From JAYSSF01 sp043772005 (GTDB lineage: Bacteria; Patescibacteriota; Gracilibacteria; Absconditabacterales; Absconditicoccaceae): a DNA stretch of 64,000 bases. Positions 22,895-32,707 of this stretch are shown here, piece by piece. Location: contig JAYVGP010000008.1 in NCBI GenBank assembly GCA_043772005.1, positions 81,723 through 145,722 on the forward strand, in the 5' to 3' direction. How positions within the stretch are numbered: the stretch's first letter is position 1; the number at the start of each line of letters is the position of its first letter. The notes beneath the pieces are model-generated. The model was not told the DNA's origin and did no database searches. It saw nothing but the letters and a program-made list of their open reading frames with translations. A program made the translations under genes and the position numbers.

Positions 22895-23431
22895 TTATGA
22901 AGATTGTAGTGAATGTTCTTTTAAGAGACCAAAGTGATCATCGCAAAGCATTATTTTATTAAACCATGTGGTGTAGTTTTGAGGATTGATGATGATATCA
23001 TTTCTGATTTCTTCCAATGACCTCCAGGTAAATTCACAAACTTCTTCGGGATTAGGTACCGGATTTTGGTCGTAATATCCTACGAATACATGATCAAACT
23101 CATGTTCAGATAAGTTGTTTTCATAATCACTACGATAGACAAATGAAAAAATTTCTGATACATCAGTGCTAAATCACATCTCCTCAATCATTCTAATCTT
23201 ACATCAGTGGATAATGCCTTCATCAGGTTTAGGGTGACTACAGACTGTATTAGTCCACAATCATCATGAGTGATATTTTTCTATTGCCCTACGCTGAAGT
23301 AATAAGTATCACTGTGAGTTAAATACAAATATTGAAAATGCTCTATGTAACAAACCTAACTCATGAGCACTGAGTTTCTCTTCCAGTCACACTGGGTTAT
23401 CATGTTCATCGACAAGAATTACTTGGGTCAT
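22895..23431 (-). CDS. idi: Isopentenyl-diphosphate delta-isomerase, type 1 (Nudix fold)
   Basis: 178 residues. It converts IPP to DMAPP. Motifs: LHRAFSIFVFNSQGYLLLQRR, then GGLWTNTVCSHP with the catalytic Cys, RMIEEMGF (Nudix-helix-like) and LSEHEFDHVFVGYY with the second catalytic Glu region. UGA encodes the Gly in the LWTN segment. It lies between the two halves of LigA, with 15 bases from the small ORF upstream and a single base to the C-terminal ligA start. The position inside ligA is highly unusual. Confidence 0.93.
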
Positions 23432-23446
23432 AGCTAGTTAGATTAA

Positions 23447-23614
23447 CTATAATAAATCTATTCTATCTATGGGTTCTTCTTGAAGTAAATTAGCAATATC
23501 TCTTTTTTCAGATCAGTACTTAGTATGTGTATCTGTATCTACTCATATAATTTCAGCACTTCATAAGGGTAATTCTTGATCGAAGTCTAAAATATATGTT
23601 TCTCCAAAGGCCAT
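23447..23614 (-). CDS. Small acidic hypothetical protein between the ligA halves
   Basis: 55 residues: MAFGETYILDFDQELPL, then IIGVDTDTHTKYGSEKRDIA and an acidic tail. Two or three glycines are UGA, so it uses the host code. No family recognised. It starts 12 bases after the ligA N-terminal stop and ends 15 bases before the idi start, and belongs to the same inserted block. Confidence 0.6.
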
Positions 23615-23626
23615 GTTATTTATAAG

Positions 23627-24364
23627 TTATAAAGATAAAATTTCATATGGAATAAAGATCAATCATCTACTCGCTGTGACGCTTGGATCCAGCTGACGAA
23701 GTGATCATCATGCCGCATTACGAGGGTTAGCAAAGAGTGCTTCTCCAGATGCTGCACGATCAGTATTGATACGCTCAAACTGTGATTTGGGCATGATAAC
23801 TTCTCATCTAATGCGGATCGAAACTGGCTGACTGAGTCTGAGTGGAACGTCACGAATAGTGCGGACATTGGATGTTACATCATCTCATACGGTACCATCT
23901 CATCTCGTTATTGCCTGGGCCAATACTCCATTAGTATAGACAAGTTCCATACTAATACCATCAAATTTAGGTTCCATGAGATAGCTATATCACTCGACTC
24001 ATAGTTTCCCGAGTAGTTTAGCTACTGATTCGTCCCAATCTTTTAGATCTTCTGCATCATAGCTATTCTCAAGAGATAGAAGAGGAGTAAGGTGCGGAGC
24101 TTGTTCAAATCACTGTTGGATATCAGAACCCACACGATGAGTAGGACTATCAGCACGTAACCATGATATATTGTCAGATTCTACTTTTTTACATAGATCA
24201 AAGAGTCTATCATAGTCATAATCACTGATGATGGGAGTTTGTTCAAGATGATAGAGGTCAGTGTGATAGTTAATTGTGTCAATGAGTAAATTATACTGAT
24301 CTTGAGTATATTGATCAGTTGATAGCTGTAGTAATATATTTGTTTGGTCAATTATTGAATTCAT
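23627..24364 (-). CDS. ligA: NAD-dependent DNA ligase, N-terminal half (split LigA)
   Basis: 245 residues. Domain Ia (YHLEQTPIISDYDYDRLF, SPTHRVGS with the NMN-binding Tyr/Asp set) is followed by the adenylation domain up to its middle: LLSLENSY, MEPKFDGISMEL with the nucleophile Lys133 in KFDG, VLAQAITRGDGTVGDDVT, IRIRGEV, and FANPRNAAGGSLRQLD. It then ends at UAA after FIPYEILSL, exactly where an intact LigA would continue into the TQLDHL segment found at 22893. So nothing seems to be lost, but the polypeptide is divided. Confidence 0.93.
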
Positions 24365-24400
24365 TCATTATATAATAACTACTTAATTGCCACGTCATGT

Positions 24401-24440
24401 ACTTAGACTTCATTCCTCGTACTTAGACTTCATTCCTCGT
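24401..24440. repeat. Tandem duplication of 20 bp
   Basis: Two identical copies of ACTTAGACTTCATTCCTCGT lie head to tail. They are followed at 24443-24460 by a TACTGAC-AAA-GTCAGTA hairpin. The spacer separates ligA (5') from the end of grpE. Confidence 0.95.
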
Positions 24441-24485
24441 TTATACTGACAAAGTCAGTACAATGACAAGAATTCCACTAAGGTA

Positions 24486-25217
24486 CTATCCAACTACAAC
24501 CTTCGCTGCCTTGATAATATGTCTGGTCTCACCATCCATATAATAATATCATACTTCAAATTCACGGATAATACGTCCAGTAAAGTCAGATCACTCATGC
24601 CCCAAACTATTGAGGACTCCTATGTCTGACTCAGTGGTTGTATCCATCATTACGACTTCGTGAAGCTCACTGTCTGGCGTTAACCCGAGAGATTCAATCT
24701 GCTTAATACCATATCCTGCTAGTTCTGTACTGATAAATTTATCATAGCTGAGTTGTAATCACTTGATAAGATCGTGCTCTTTGAGCTCTGGTGTAAGATG
24801 AGCAAGGAACTGTCTCATATATTCAGCTAAGATAACAAATTTCTTTGCCACAGCCACAATAGCTGAGACTTTGTCACGAGCCTTCTCAAGGCTTCTCATA
24901 CGCTGTGCAGCATCAAATTCTGCCTTAAGAGATAGATACTGAGACTGTGAGGTAGCAGCAACTGAGGTCAGAGTTTTGATCTGATCTTCAAGTTTCTTCA
25001 GTGCATCTAGTGACTCAGCATATTTTTGTTCCAATGTCTTGACTGCTTCACCATCATCCAAGATATCTCCTACACCGATCTCTACCGCATCATTGAGATC
25101 TCTGAGTTCGTCACTATTATCCATGACTTGCCCGATGATATCTTGTTGGTTATTGATAGTATTAGTTTCGAGCCCATCGCTCATCAGATTTGTTTCTTCA
25201 TTGTTATTCATTATCAT
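24486..25217 (-). CDS. grpE: Nucleotide exchange factor GrpE
   Basis: About 243 residues. GrpE releases ADP from DnaK. An acidic N-terminal tail (residues 1-60) leads to a long coiled coil (LEQKYAESLDALKKLEDQI), then the AEFDAAQRMRSLEKARDK dimer region with the usual N(Y/F)xxRxxxE motif changed, and a C-terminal beta domain: GYGIKQIESLGLTPDSELHEVVM, SDFTGRIIREFEVGYYYMDG and IKAAKVVVG. A second ATG (MNNNEE, two codons downstream) may be the true start. It overlaps the 3' end of the RicT-like gene by 14 bases. Confidence 0.88.
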
Positions 25218-26079
25218 TTACATAACGATTATTACTAAGTAAAGTATTGTAATATTTCTTCTGCTCACCACGATCAAATTCTACACGTGATACATCTGCT
25301 CTGATAAATTCTCCATCATGAGCCTTGATCGAGACCTCACCATTCATGATGTTGTGACCAACACAGATACCTCTGGTACTTTTATCGACTTTGACTTCTT
25401 GTCACTTAAATGGGAAGTTGGCAAGTTCTTCGAGGTATAGTCACTTCTCAAACACAATACTACATTTAAGCTTACCACATCTACCCTTGAGTTTCTCCGT
25501 GTCGCGTCACTCCAGCGACTGAATAGCAATATTTTCCATCTCCACGGTAGGTAATGGTCCTGAGCCGCAACATCACATAGGTCAGCATCCACATTCACTC
25601 AACCACTCTTTGGCATTAGGGGCTAGCCTGACCATATCTCTTGCTCCGATCTGATAGAGGAAGAATTTGACCGGCATCTTGGTGCGAAAGTATCTCACAA
25701 AGTCAGAGAAATCAAGTCTCTCTTCGCAGTAGAAATAGAGATATACGGTATCTCATTGGAGATTTGACCTACCAGTCACAGGTTTAGTCTGGGGGAATTT
25801 TGCTTTAAATTCTTTCTTTCGCATCAAAAATAAATCTGCAGACTTACGCTGATAACGATCAAATCTATCAAGTTTATCTCATGAGAGGGTTTCAATATAG
25901 GTTCCAGTCTTGGCAGATTCGACTGGATAACCAATATAGACTCATACAAGATTCTTATCATTGTCTCCACGATAGATAATATATGCTCAGATAGGTGGAG
26001 TTTCTGCTCATTCTGGCATGATGAGAGTGATAGGCTTATGGATGAGCCAATCCATGACGGATATAGTACTCTTGGACAT
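25204..26079 (-). CDS. PSP1 domain protein, RicT/YaaT-like
   Basis: 291 residues. The PSP1 core is clear: CEERLDFSDFVRYFRTKMPVKFFLYQIGARDMVR, a Cys-rich loop SECGCGPMGCCGSGPLP, then LKGRCGKLKCSIVFE. In RicT of Bacillus these cysteines hold Fe-S clusters in a complex that supports RNase Y. Whether RNase Y is present is unknown here. Upstream of grpE in the same minus-strand array, overlapping it. Confidence 0.85.
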
Positions 26080-26167
26080 AGATATTTTGGGTTAAGAAGT
26101 ATATGGGTGACCTTCTGTATTGTGCTATAGTATATTGATTATTTTAAGTGAAAATTCAAGCTTATCA

Positions 26168-27487
26168 TTACTTAATCTCCTCACCGCAATATCATGGCAC
26201 ATTGGCACAGTGCTCTTTACATACGCTGATGATTGCATTGGCTGATTGCTTTACGGCTTCTTGTACAGTTCTATAAATCTGTCTTGTAAGTATTGGTATT
26301 TTATATGCAATAATAGTAGAGTCAGTAGTCACAGTATACCTCTGTGTTTCCACGCGTTGTAATAGATTTACATCAGTAGCACTATTGAGTGCAGCAGCTA
26401 GGATAGATATTTCTCATTGTTTATATTTTGGACTATTGTTCGTTACATCTGGCTGAGCTGTAGTCTTATCAATAGCTATTTCTCCTCCTTTACTAGCTGC
26501 AGCTTGTGCTCACTTAATATCTTCAATTTCTTGCTCTTGTGATTTTTCTTGCTCTTTTCTCGCTGCACGTTTAGCTTTTCTGTCTTTATTTCGTTGTTTT
26601 CGTTCTCATGCAAAAATTGATCATTGTTCCTCAATATTAGATCATATGTTTTCTAGATCTCCACCAAAGTTGACAAGATTACCTGATCTTTTTATATCGG
26701 TTGTTCGATAGGAACGATTCATAGTCTCTCCGATAGATTTCATTGCACGTACAATATCTGCCCAGTATCATTTGACGCTAACACCAGTTTGTTTGAGGAG
26801 AGATGTATTACTATTACAGGTGAGGATAGTCTGTGCACAGCTATAGTATGTGATAAGTCAGGAGATAGTAGTAGGATTAGATTGATATCATTGTCGGACA
26901 AAGCTGTATCATGACTCAGCAGTAGGTATTTTAGACATATATTGATGAAGTTGTATCAGAGACAATAATAGATCATCGTAGTTAGAGCTCGTGATTGTTC
27001 ATTGTTTGATAAATAATTTGCTAGTTCAAACTTGTTTATTGAGAGCAGTAGTTATGGCTGATACTACTTTTGCTTCTACTTGCTGATTGTATTGAAACTT
27101 CGTATTGATGATAGTATTACCTGCACTCATGATTCTCTCTTGAGCCTTATTGAGAGCAGTCATATCAGATTTGATTCCACGAGCTTGATTGGTGATATCG
27201 AGTCTTGAGGTGTTTGTGTTTGATGCTCGTTCTTTAGTTCGACTATTTTTCGTATCAATATTATATCATTGACCATTGATTGCACCAGGATCAATATTAG
27301 TAACTCATCATAATGCACTAATAATCTCATTCATCATCGCCATATACGAACTCATTAGTGGAGAGCCACTACTACATGCCTGACATTTGGGTGTCTGTCT
27401 AGGAGCTTCCTCACCCTGCGCAAACACAAAATTAGTCAGACTCATTGCCCCAATTATCAACAAGATAGGATATATTAGTTTGTTCAT
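26168..27487 (-). CDS. Secreted coiled-coil hypothetical protein
   Basis: 439 residues. A signal peptide (KLIYPILLIIGAMSLTNFVFAQG) starts at the ATG at 27485-27487. It contains a Cys pair (TPKCQACSSG), a second Cys pair (YYSCAQTILTCNS), a basic/acidic coiled coil (KQRNKDRKAKRAARKEQEKSQEQE) and C-terminal Cys residues (VCKEHCANVPGYC). Presumably exported and disulfide-bonded. No family recognised. It overlaps the squalene/phytoene-synthase-like gene by 13 bases, so the two are translationally coupled. It resembles in style the protein encoded at 63354. Confidence 0.65.
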
Positions 27488-28329
27488 ATCAGAGAATAAA
27501 ATCGATACATGAGATATCATCAGATCTTGCCACCAATCGTCGTATTGAAGCGAGGATGAAATATATTATAATTATATCTTTTAATTATATCTACGATCTG
27601 TTCGTAGTCGCTGAGCATTAGCAATAATGCTTCATGTCAATTATTGTTGAGGTATCATAGTCACTTAATCGCATATGCTCACATTGACTCATGTAGATCC
27701 ACATAGTGTTTGATAAGAACACGCACAGGCTCACTTGGTCTACCAGTACGGATTGCTTTGGAGATGTCTTCAGGGCTTACTTGATATTTTGTGAGTGTAC
27801 TACGGGGGATGTATTGCTTACCATCATGTCGATCGTGAGGCAGATCTAAAAGCATATGAACAAACCAGATTCACTCACTCAGACTTTTGACATGAGATTG
27901 ACCCGCTGGAGCACAGCCCACGATTTCACTGATCATGATTCACAAAGATTCAGCACTACCATAGATATATGCTTCGATTTGATCTTCATCTTGATAGTCA
28001 ATATGAGTAGTATGAAGCAACATCGACTGAAGAAACGACTTAACATACTCCGCACCAATTCTACGACGAATCATTACCTCGATAAAACCTCCATATATTG
28101 GATGATCATAGTTTTGTGACTTATAAGCTTCATGCCGATCTTGAACTATCGTGATCAGATGTGACTGAGTATGGTAATGAGTATGAATCAGTTGCTCGAT
28201 ATTTTCTATAAACTCATGAAATAATATTATATCTTTGTAAATATCAATTGGGAGTTTCTGAGCACTATAATACCAAAAAATTCCATATTTTTTAAAATTA
28301 TCAACTGCACGAGATCGAGATATATTCAT
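27475..28329 (-). CDS. Squalene/phytoene synthase family protein
   Basis: 284 residues. The isoprenoid-synthase pattern is present: YSAQKLPIDIYKDIILFHEFI at the N-terminus (as in the YxxxARxF... start of the family), then YQDEDQIEAYIYGSAESLGIM, matching the DxxxxxYxxGSAGxVG segment, and FVHMLLDLPHDRHDGKQYIP, matching NxLRDxxEDxxxGRxYLP. The Asp-rich motifs are weaker than in true phytoene synthases, so activity may differ. Known members join two prenyl diphosphates head to head. The polyprenyl synthase at 48.9 kb and idi at 22.9 kb could supply substrates. Confidence 0.72.
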
Positions 28330-28526
28330 ATTGATATTGATATAGTATATTTACCAACTAAACCGGAATAAATTATGACGTAATAATTATATACTACATA
28401 GCAAAACACCATTAATAGTCAAGGTCTACTTATGTTGTGAGTTATCTCACGTAGCAAAGGATTATCCGGATAATGTGATAGTTTGAGTATAAAATAATGA
28501 TTACTTCATCATAAGCAAGATGAGAA

Positions 28527-29303
28527 TTAAGATAGTCTGACTTGTTTGCGAGCGATATGATAGTGGTTTCTACTGATTTTCCAGTTATAGGTGAGTCATC
28601 AAGACGAGTCACTATATGCTGCTTTGACAATAGCAAATCCTGCAAGTCTGAGTAAACTAGTCAATCTTCTCTTACTGAAGATGTGATAAAATCTATGACT
28701 TGTATGATCTCCATCGGTAAACGGTACCATCACATCGCGCCGGTCAGCATATCACAATGTGACGATGCTCTTGGCTACACTTATCATCAATGGTCTCCAG
28801 TAACGCTTGATAAACCACCATGAGAGTGACCAATTGGTCATGACCAGTGATCCATCATAATTGAGTACTCTATATCCTTCATGAAAGAATAAGCTCTGAT
28901 CTCTACGAGTAGGGAGATGTTGTATGCTTGCAATCCCAATCACAACATCGCAGGACTGCTGAGGCACAAGTTCGAGGTAACTGTTCATCTCATCACAGAT
29001 TCGTGTTGCGCTATCATACTGCTGAGTTGCAAGATTAATCAGTCACTGACTCACATCTACTCACGTATAACGAAGCGTCTTACTAGGGCAGTGTTCAGCC
29101 AAATATCCATATAATCTTCCATCACCACAACCAACCTCTAGGATGGTCAGATGATCAGATTCGATTGAGTTGATATATTCCGCAATATGTACAAATTCTG
29201 GCCAGTCACGACGACGAGTATGGTGCCGCTTATGTGCTGATGCTGTATAGAAGTCTGCAAGATCTTGAGTATGTTTATGTAAATTTTTATTATCCATAAT
29301 CAA
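28527..29303 (-). CDS. Class I SAM-dependent methyltransferase (Trm9/ALKBH8-like)
   Basis: 258 residues. ILEVGCGDGRLYGYLAEH is the SAM-binding motif I; VDVSQGLINLA is motif II; SCDVVIGIASIQHLP is the motif IV region. The C-terminal segment DVMVPFTDGDHTSHRFYHIFSKRRLTSLLRLAGF resembles the VPW...RYYHxF region of the tRNA-wobble methyltransferase Trm9/ALKBH8, so a tRNA substrate is possible. Given the Elp3 acetyltransferase half at 0.8 kb, a wobble-uridine pathway could be inferred, weakly. A second ATG lies two codons downstream (MDNKNL). Confidence 0.75.
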
Positions 29304-29320
29304 TAATTCATAATTCTAAA

Positions 29321-30030
29321 TTATTTTGGTCACATTGTTCTCTCCAGTGATGTCTTCCAGTCTATAACTTCATTGAAATAATCATTAAGTGGCTTGAGGA
29401 TGAGATAGTCTGACACAATTTGTGAGAGAAATTCAGGGTTCGTGACTTGCTCATCAGTGTATGATTTGTGAGTATACCATGAATCTTGCATCAGCCACTG
29501 AGATCATGGTCAGTTTTTGATATATCCACGAGGTAGGGTATACGAGGTTTACCATGAATCTGTCAAAACTGAGATCTGAAAGCCTTATCATTAGTTATGA
29601 GAGATAGCTCTTGATCATAGATGATGAGTTGCTCCCTGACTGCTTGGAGATTTTCACGATCCAGCTCATAGCATCACCCTGCGACCAGTGATCTACCTCA
29701 CGGTTGGATATGAAGATATAATCACGCATATGATGACTTCTTGCCTCCGGGAGCAATATAGAACCCAAACCATGGTTTATATGGAGTCTTGTCTCTCGAG
29801 AAGCGCATATCACGATTGATCCTAAACAGACATTTTTTGATGTCAACATCAGCAAAGTTAGGATTAACTTTTACTAACTCAAGCAGCAATGCTTGCCCAA
29901 AATCAATAAACTCCTGCTTTGAATCTTGATAAAAATCTCTCCGCTCATCCATCCAGACCTTGGAGTTATTGGCTTCGAGGTGTGTGAGAAATCATAAGAT
30001 ACGAGGAGATAGTTGTGCCGTATGTGTCAT
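29321..30030 (-). pseudogene. DUF2461 family protein, single-base frameshift
   Basis: The first part (MTHTAQLSPRILGFLTHLEANNSKVWMDERRDFYQ, then LFRINRDMRFSRDKTPYKPWFGFYIAPGG) matches the DUF2461/TIGR02453 family. Around 29548-29550 the frame breaks: adding one A to the AAA run (minus strand) restores TSYTLPRGYIKN, then LIVSDYLILKPL-type residues to a UAA at 29321. Without the correction the first frame ends at UAG 29362 with an unrelated tail. Either a recent mutation or a homopolymer sequencing error. Function of the family is not known to me. Confidence 0.75.
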
Positions 30031-30128
30031 AATATTATATGTATTGTTTTGAATTATAAAAACAATCAGAAAATAACTTGAAATGCACGATAAGATGATT
30101 AAATATCCATTATGAATACTATCGCTAG

Positions 30129-30242
30129 ATGCTTTATTCTCAAAAAGTACGTCCTCCTCTGTGGTGGGCTATTTGAGATGCAGCAGGATTAGTGACAGAA
30201 TTCCAAAAGCAAATAATACTAAATATTATAAATCTTAAATAG
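30129..30242 (+). CDS. Small hypothetical protein (37 residues)
   Basis: A short frame: MLYSQKVRPPLWWAIGDAA, then a short hydrophobic-amphipathic tail. One Gly is UGA, and the stop lies immediately before a terminator hairpin, which supports a real short transcript. No family recognised. Two other short frames overlap it, so this is a tentative call. Confidence 0.35.
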
Positions 30243-30272
30243 CCCTATATGATTCGCTCTGTAGGGTTTTTC
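30240..30272 (+). terminator. Intrinsic terminator
   Basis: AGCCCTA...TAGGG stem with a loop of about 13 bases, followed by TTTTTCTTTT. It ends the short transcript before the small protein gene at 30332. Confidence 0.65.
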
Positions 30273-30331
30273 TTTTGAATGAGGTATTCTCAGATATATA
30301 AAACAAAAAATCTTAACTTAAAAAAAACAAA

Positions 30332-30607
30332 ATGATGAAAAACTTTTTTAACACATTTGGAAAACTCCCAATGGGAGGACAGTTGATGGATCTCTGCTTC
30401 TGTGATGCAGATGTTGATGGAGATCGCCAAAACGGAGGAGGATTAGGTATTGGTGCTTCGAGCGGAGCATCAGCAAGCCTTAATCCTAAGGTAAAATATG
30501 CTGAAACAATCCCGCTCGACCTTCTTCCTAGTGAGGAGAAACAAAAAACACAAACATATCTGCAACACTTACAAAGTCAAAATCAGAATCCCAAAAAAGA
30601 CTATTAG
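30332..30607 (+). CDS. Small hypothetical protein with a DxDxDG stretch
   Basis: 91 residues. An N-terminal amphipathic segment (MKNFFNTFGKLPMGGQLMDL) is followed by CFCDADVDGDRQNGGG: the DADVDGD run resembles a calcium-binding DxDxDG loop. Then a Gly/Ser/Ala-rich linker and a Gln-rich tail. All ten glycines are GGN, none UGA. No family recognised. It has its own terminator downstream. Confidence 0.6.
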   Translation: MMKNFFNTFGKLPMGGQLMDLCFCDADVDGDRQNGGGLGIGASSGASASLNPKVKYAETIPLDLLPSEEKQKTQTYLQHLQSQNQNPKKDY

Positions 30608-30638
30608 TGTTTCAGTCGCCCTTTCCTAAAAAAAGCAT

Positions 30639-30670
30639 TAACCCTGACGATTTGAAGTCAGGGTTTCTTT
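30639..30670 (+). terminator. Intrinsic terminator after the small DxDxDG protein
   Basis: Perfect stem AACCCTGAC / GTCAGGGTT with a 7-base loop, then TTTCTTTTG. Confidence 0.85.
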
Positions 30671-30705
30671 TGATGTTGCAAACCTATATCTCATCACTAT
30701 AAGGT

Positions 30706-32088
30706 ATGTCAATGAAAAGTCATTACGTCCGTGCATTGAGACCATTGATCCATCTGTGTATGATAGCACTTGCATTTTGGTGAGCATATGAGCTACGTCA
30801 GTATACAGATCTCATACCTAGGGTTCAAGTCAGAATCCCTCCATTTATTATATCAGAGCTGATCCTCTTTGCTGGTCTATCGATGGTATTGTATCTTGCA
30901 ATAGGTATGAGACACAAGATGTTTCAGTTGCAGTGACTCGTACTTGGGTATTATAAGCGTTTCATCAAGACCATCATTACATGGTGAATTGTAATTACTT
31001 GTATTGCATATTTTGGTGCTGGATTTTTGTTTGCTTGAGGTATCTCGAGATTTGTGATTGTGATAGCAGTAGCACTGACGCGGCTGGTGATTACGCTAGT
31101 AGATCCTGTATATGAGCGTATTATGTCTTGGTTGGGGCGTAGCTATCGTCTTGCGGTAGTCACTACTGATGATCATAATACTCAAGAAGCCATCAAACTC
31201 ATTCACCATACTATCGACGCTAAGATCCATCATTTTGATTATGATCATCTCCCAGAAACAATCGTCAATTATGATACAGTATTGCTCTTGTGACCACTTG
31301 CTCTAGACCAGCTTCAGCTTCTTGCTGATCGTATTACGATTGCTGGCAAGGAGTTCTTTCATGTGCATAGCGCAATGTTTCTCGATGATCTCATCTTTGA
31401 GCAACAGCAACTATGACCGCTTCTTGGTCTCCAGTACAAGTCATCGACGATCGATGAGCGAGCACTTGTCATCAAGCGTATCATTGATCTGATTGGTTCC
31501 ACGATAGGCATCATACTCTTGAGTCCATTGTTGCTCTATATTGCATATTGTATCAAACGTGAAGATAGTGGTCCAGTATTTTTTGTACAGCGTAGAGTCT
31601 GACTCGGTGGACGTGAGTTCAGCTTCTTCAAGTTTAGGAGTATGAGGTTTGAGTATTGTACTTGACCATGATATGGATGAACCAGAGCAGATCAGTACTA
31701 CGAAACTCTGATCCAGTCAGACCTCAATACTCGTCCATGATCCATGCCCAAGATCCACCATGATCCCAGAGTCACTCAGGTAGGACGTTGGATCCGTACT
31801 AAGTCATTAGATGAGCTTCCACAGTTATTCAATGTGTGGTTAGGATCCATGTCACTGATTGGTCCTCGTCCACATCTTCCTCGTGAAGTATTAGGATATG
31901 ATACACGACAACGTAGACTTTTATCTGTCAAACCAGGTATTACGTGATATGCTCAAATCTTCGGTCGTGATACACTAGATTTCAACGAAGAAGCAAAACT
32001 AGAACTCTATTATATTCAAAACCGATCAGTGTTTCTTGATATTTATGTCCTATTTGCTACTTTTGGTGTAGTGAGTAAGTGAAGGTAA
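30706..32088 (+). CDS. Undecaprenyl-phosphate sugar phosphotransferase (WcaJ/WbaP-type)
   Basis: 460 residues. About four or five N-terminal transmembrane helices (to residue 125), a Rossmann-like middle segment, then the conserved bacterial sugar transferase domain: KRIIDLIGSTIGIILLSPLLL (re-entrant helix), VFFVQRRVGLGGREFSFFKFRSM, TQVGRWIRTKSLDELPQLFNVWLGSMSLIGPRP and VKPGITGYAQI. The Lys-Phe-Arg-Ser-Met and Asp-Glu-Leu-Pro-Gln motifs are the catalytic hallmark. It starts a lipid-linked glycan by moving a sugar-1-phosphate onto undecaprenyl phosphate. A second in-frame ATG is two codons downstream. Confidence 0.92.
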
Positions 32089-32127
32089 AATAAAAATTGC
32101 GTAGAAGGAATATCCACACAATTTAAT

Positions 32128-32235
32128 TTATCCAGCCACTAAATATTTTTTATATTTCGAAATAAAGTATCATCTATGGATGATATAAGTAATTAATTCT
32201 TCGGTAGAAGTATAAACATTATAAGTCGGATGCAT
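32128..32235 (-). CDS. Possible gene remnant (35 codons)
   Basis: From an ATG at 32233-32235 the frame reads MHPTYNVYTSTEELITYIIHR and continues to UAA at 32128. Protein-like sequence also extends about 25 codons upstream of the ATG without any usual start codon (TSDNQITAGSTALAAD). It may be the last part of a gene that was truncated. Low confidence. Confidence 0.25.
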
Positions 32236-32340
32236 ATCAGCAGCTAGAGCCGTACTTCATGCTGTGATTTGATTATCTGAAGTTTTAAAGATATATATTA
32301 TAAGTGTATTTAGTTAAAAATATAAGAATTCCATTTTAAG

Positions 32341-32376
32341 ATAAAAACAAAGCCGGAAGAAAAATCTTACCGGCTA
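32341..32376 (-). terminator. Minus-strand intrinsic terminator of the small RNA
   Basis: AGCCGG(T)AAGA / TCTTCCGGCT stem with a TTTT loop and a TTTGTTTTTA tail on the minus strand. Confidence 0.75.
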
Positions 32377-32483
32377 ATCTATTAAATTAGTATGTTGCTT
32401 AACGAGTCACCACTCTCCCTACCATAATAAATACTAAACCGCCATTTAGTAATTTAAATGATGCTAAGACAACATACTGTTAG
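32341..32483 (-). ncRNA. Candidate structured small RNA with its own terminator
   Basis: On the minus strand an outer stem joins AGTATGTTGTCTTA (32465-32478) to TAAGCAACATACT (32389-32401) with one bulged base. Inside it lie a 7-bp hairpin TACTAAA / TTTAGTA (32432-32451) and a short GAGT / ACTC hairpin, making a three-way junction. Downstream is a strong intrinsic terminator, AGCCGG...CCGGCT with T5 (32341-32375). A TTGACT box 17 bases before TTTATG on the minus strand (about 32490-32520) may be the promoter. No long frame spans it and I could not match a known riboswitch class. No gene lies downstream on that strand nearby. Confidence 0.5.
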
Positions 32484-32672
32484 ACATAAAAACTATTTAA
32501 ATATAAAAGTCAAGTAATAAGTAAAAAAATCTTTATAATGATAATATTGTATCTAAGCTAGATTTCACTATATTACATAAACAAAAAATAGCTGAATAAT
32601 AGTGAATCCTTAAGAAGAAGAATGTCCGAGAAGATATAAGAATAGAGAGCAAGGATAAATAAAAAATCTCAT

Positions 32673-32692
32673 AAACTTTATGAACCTTACAA
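32673..32692 (+). repeat. Dispersed intergenic spacer repeat, copy 1
   Basis: AAACTTTATGAACCTTACAA, 15 bases before the prmC start. An identical copy is at 43224-43243 before the AlaRS-editing gene, and related TTTATAAAC/CTTACAAAC tracts are at 56613-56720 between trmB and uvrC. Confidence 0.7.
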
Positions 32693-32707
32693 AATTTCAA
32701 TTGAATC

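Noticed and set aside
22895..23614. Intein or group I/II intron between ligA halves
   Set aside because: The intervening DNA has its own start and stop codons and encodes IPP isomerase and a small acidic protein; no splicing motifs or intron-type structures were seen.
24401..24440. CRISPR-like repeat
   Set aside because: Two directly abutting 20-bp copies without spacers; a simple tandem duplication.
28442..28645. Minus-strand 67-codon frame downstream of the methyltransferase
   Set aside because: It overlaps the methyltransferase 3' end in another frame; the methyltransferase itself continues to UAA 28527 when UGA is read as Gly.
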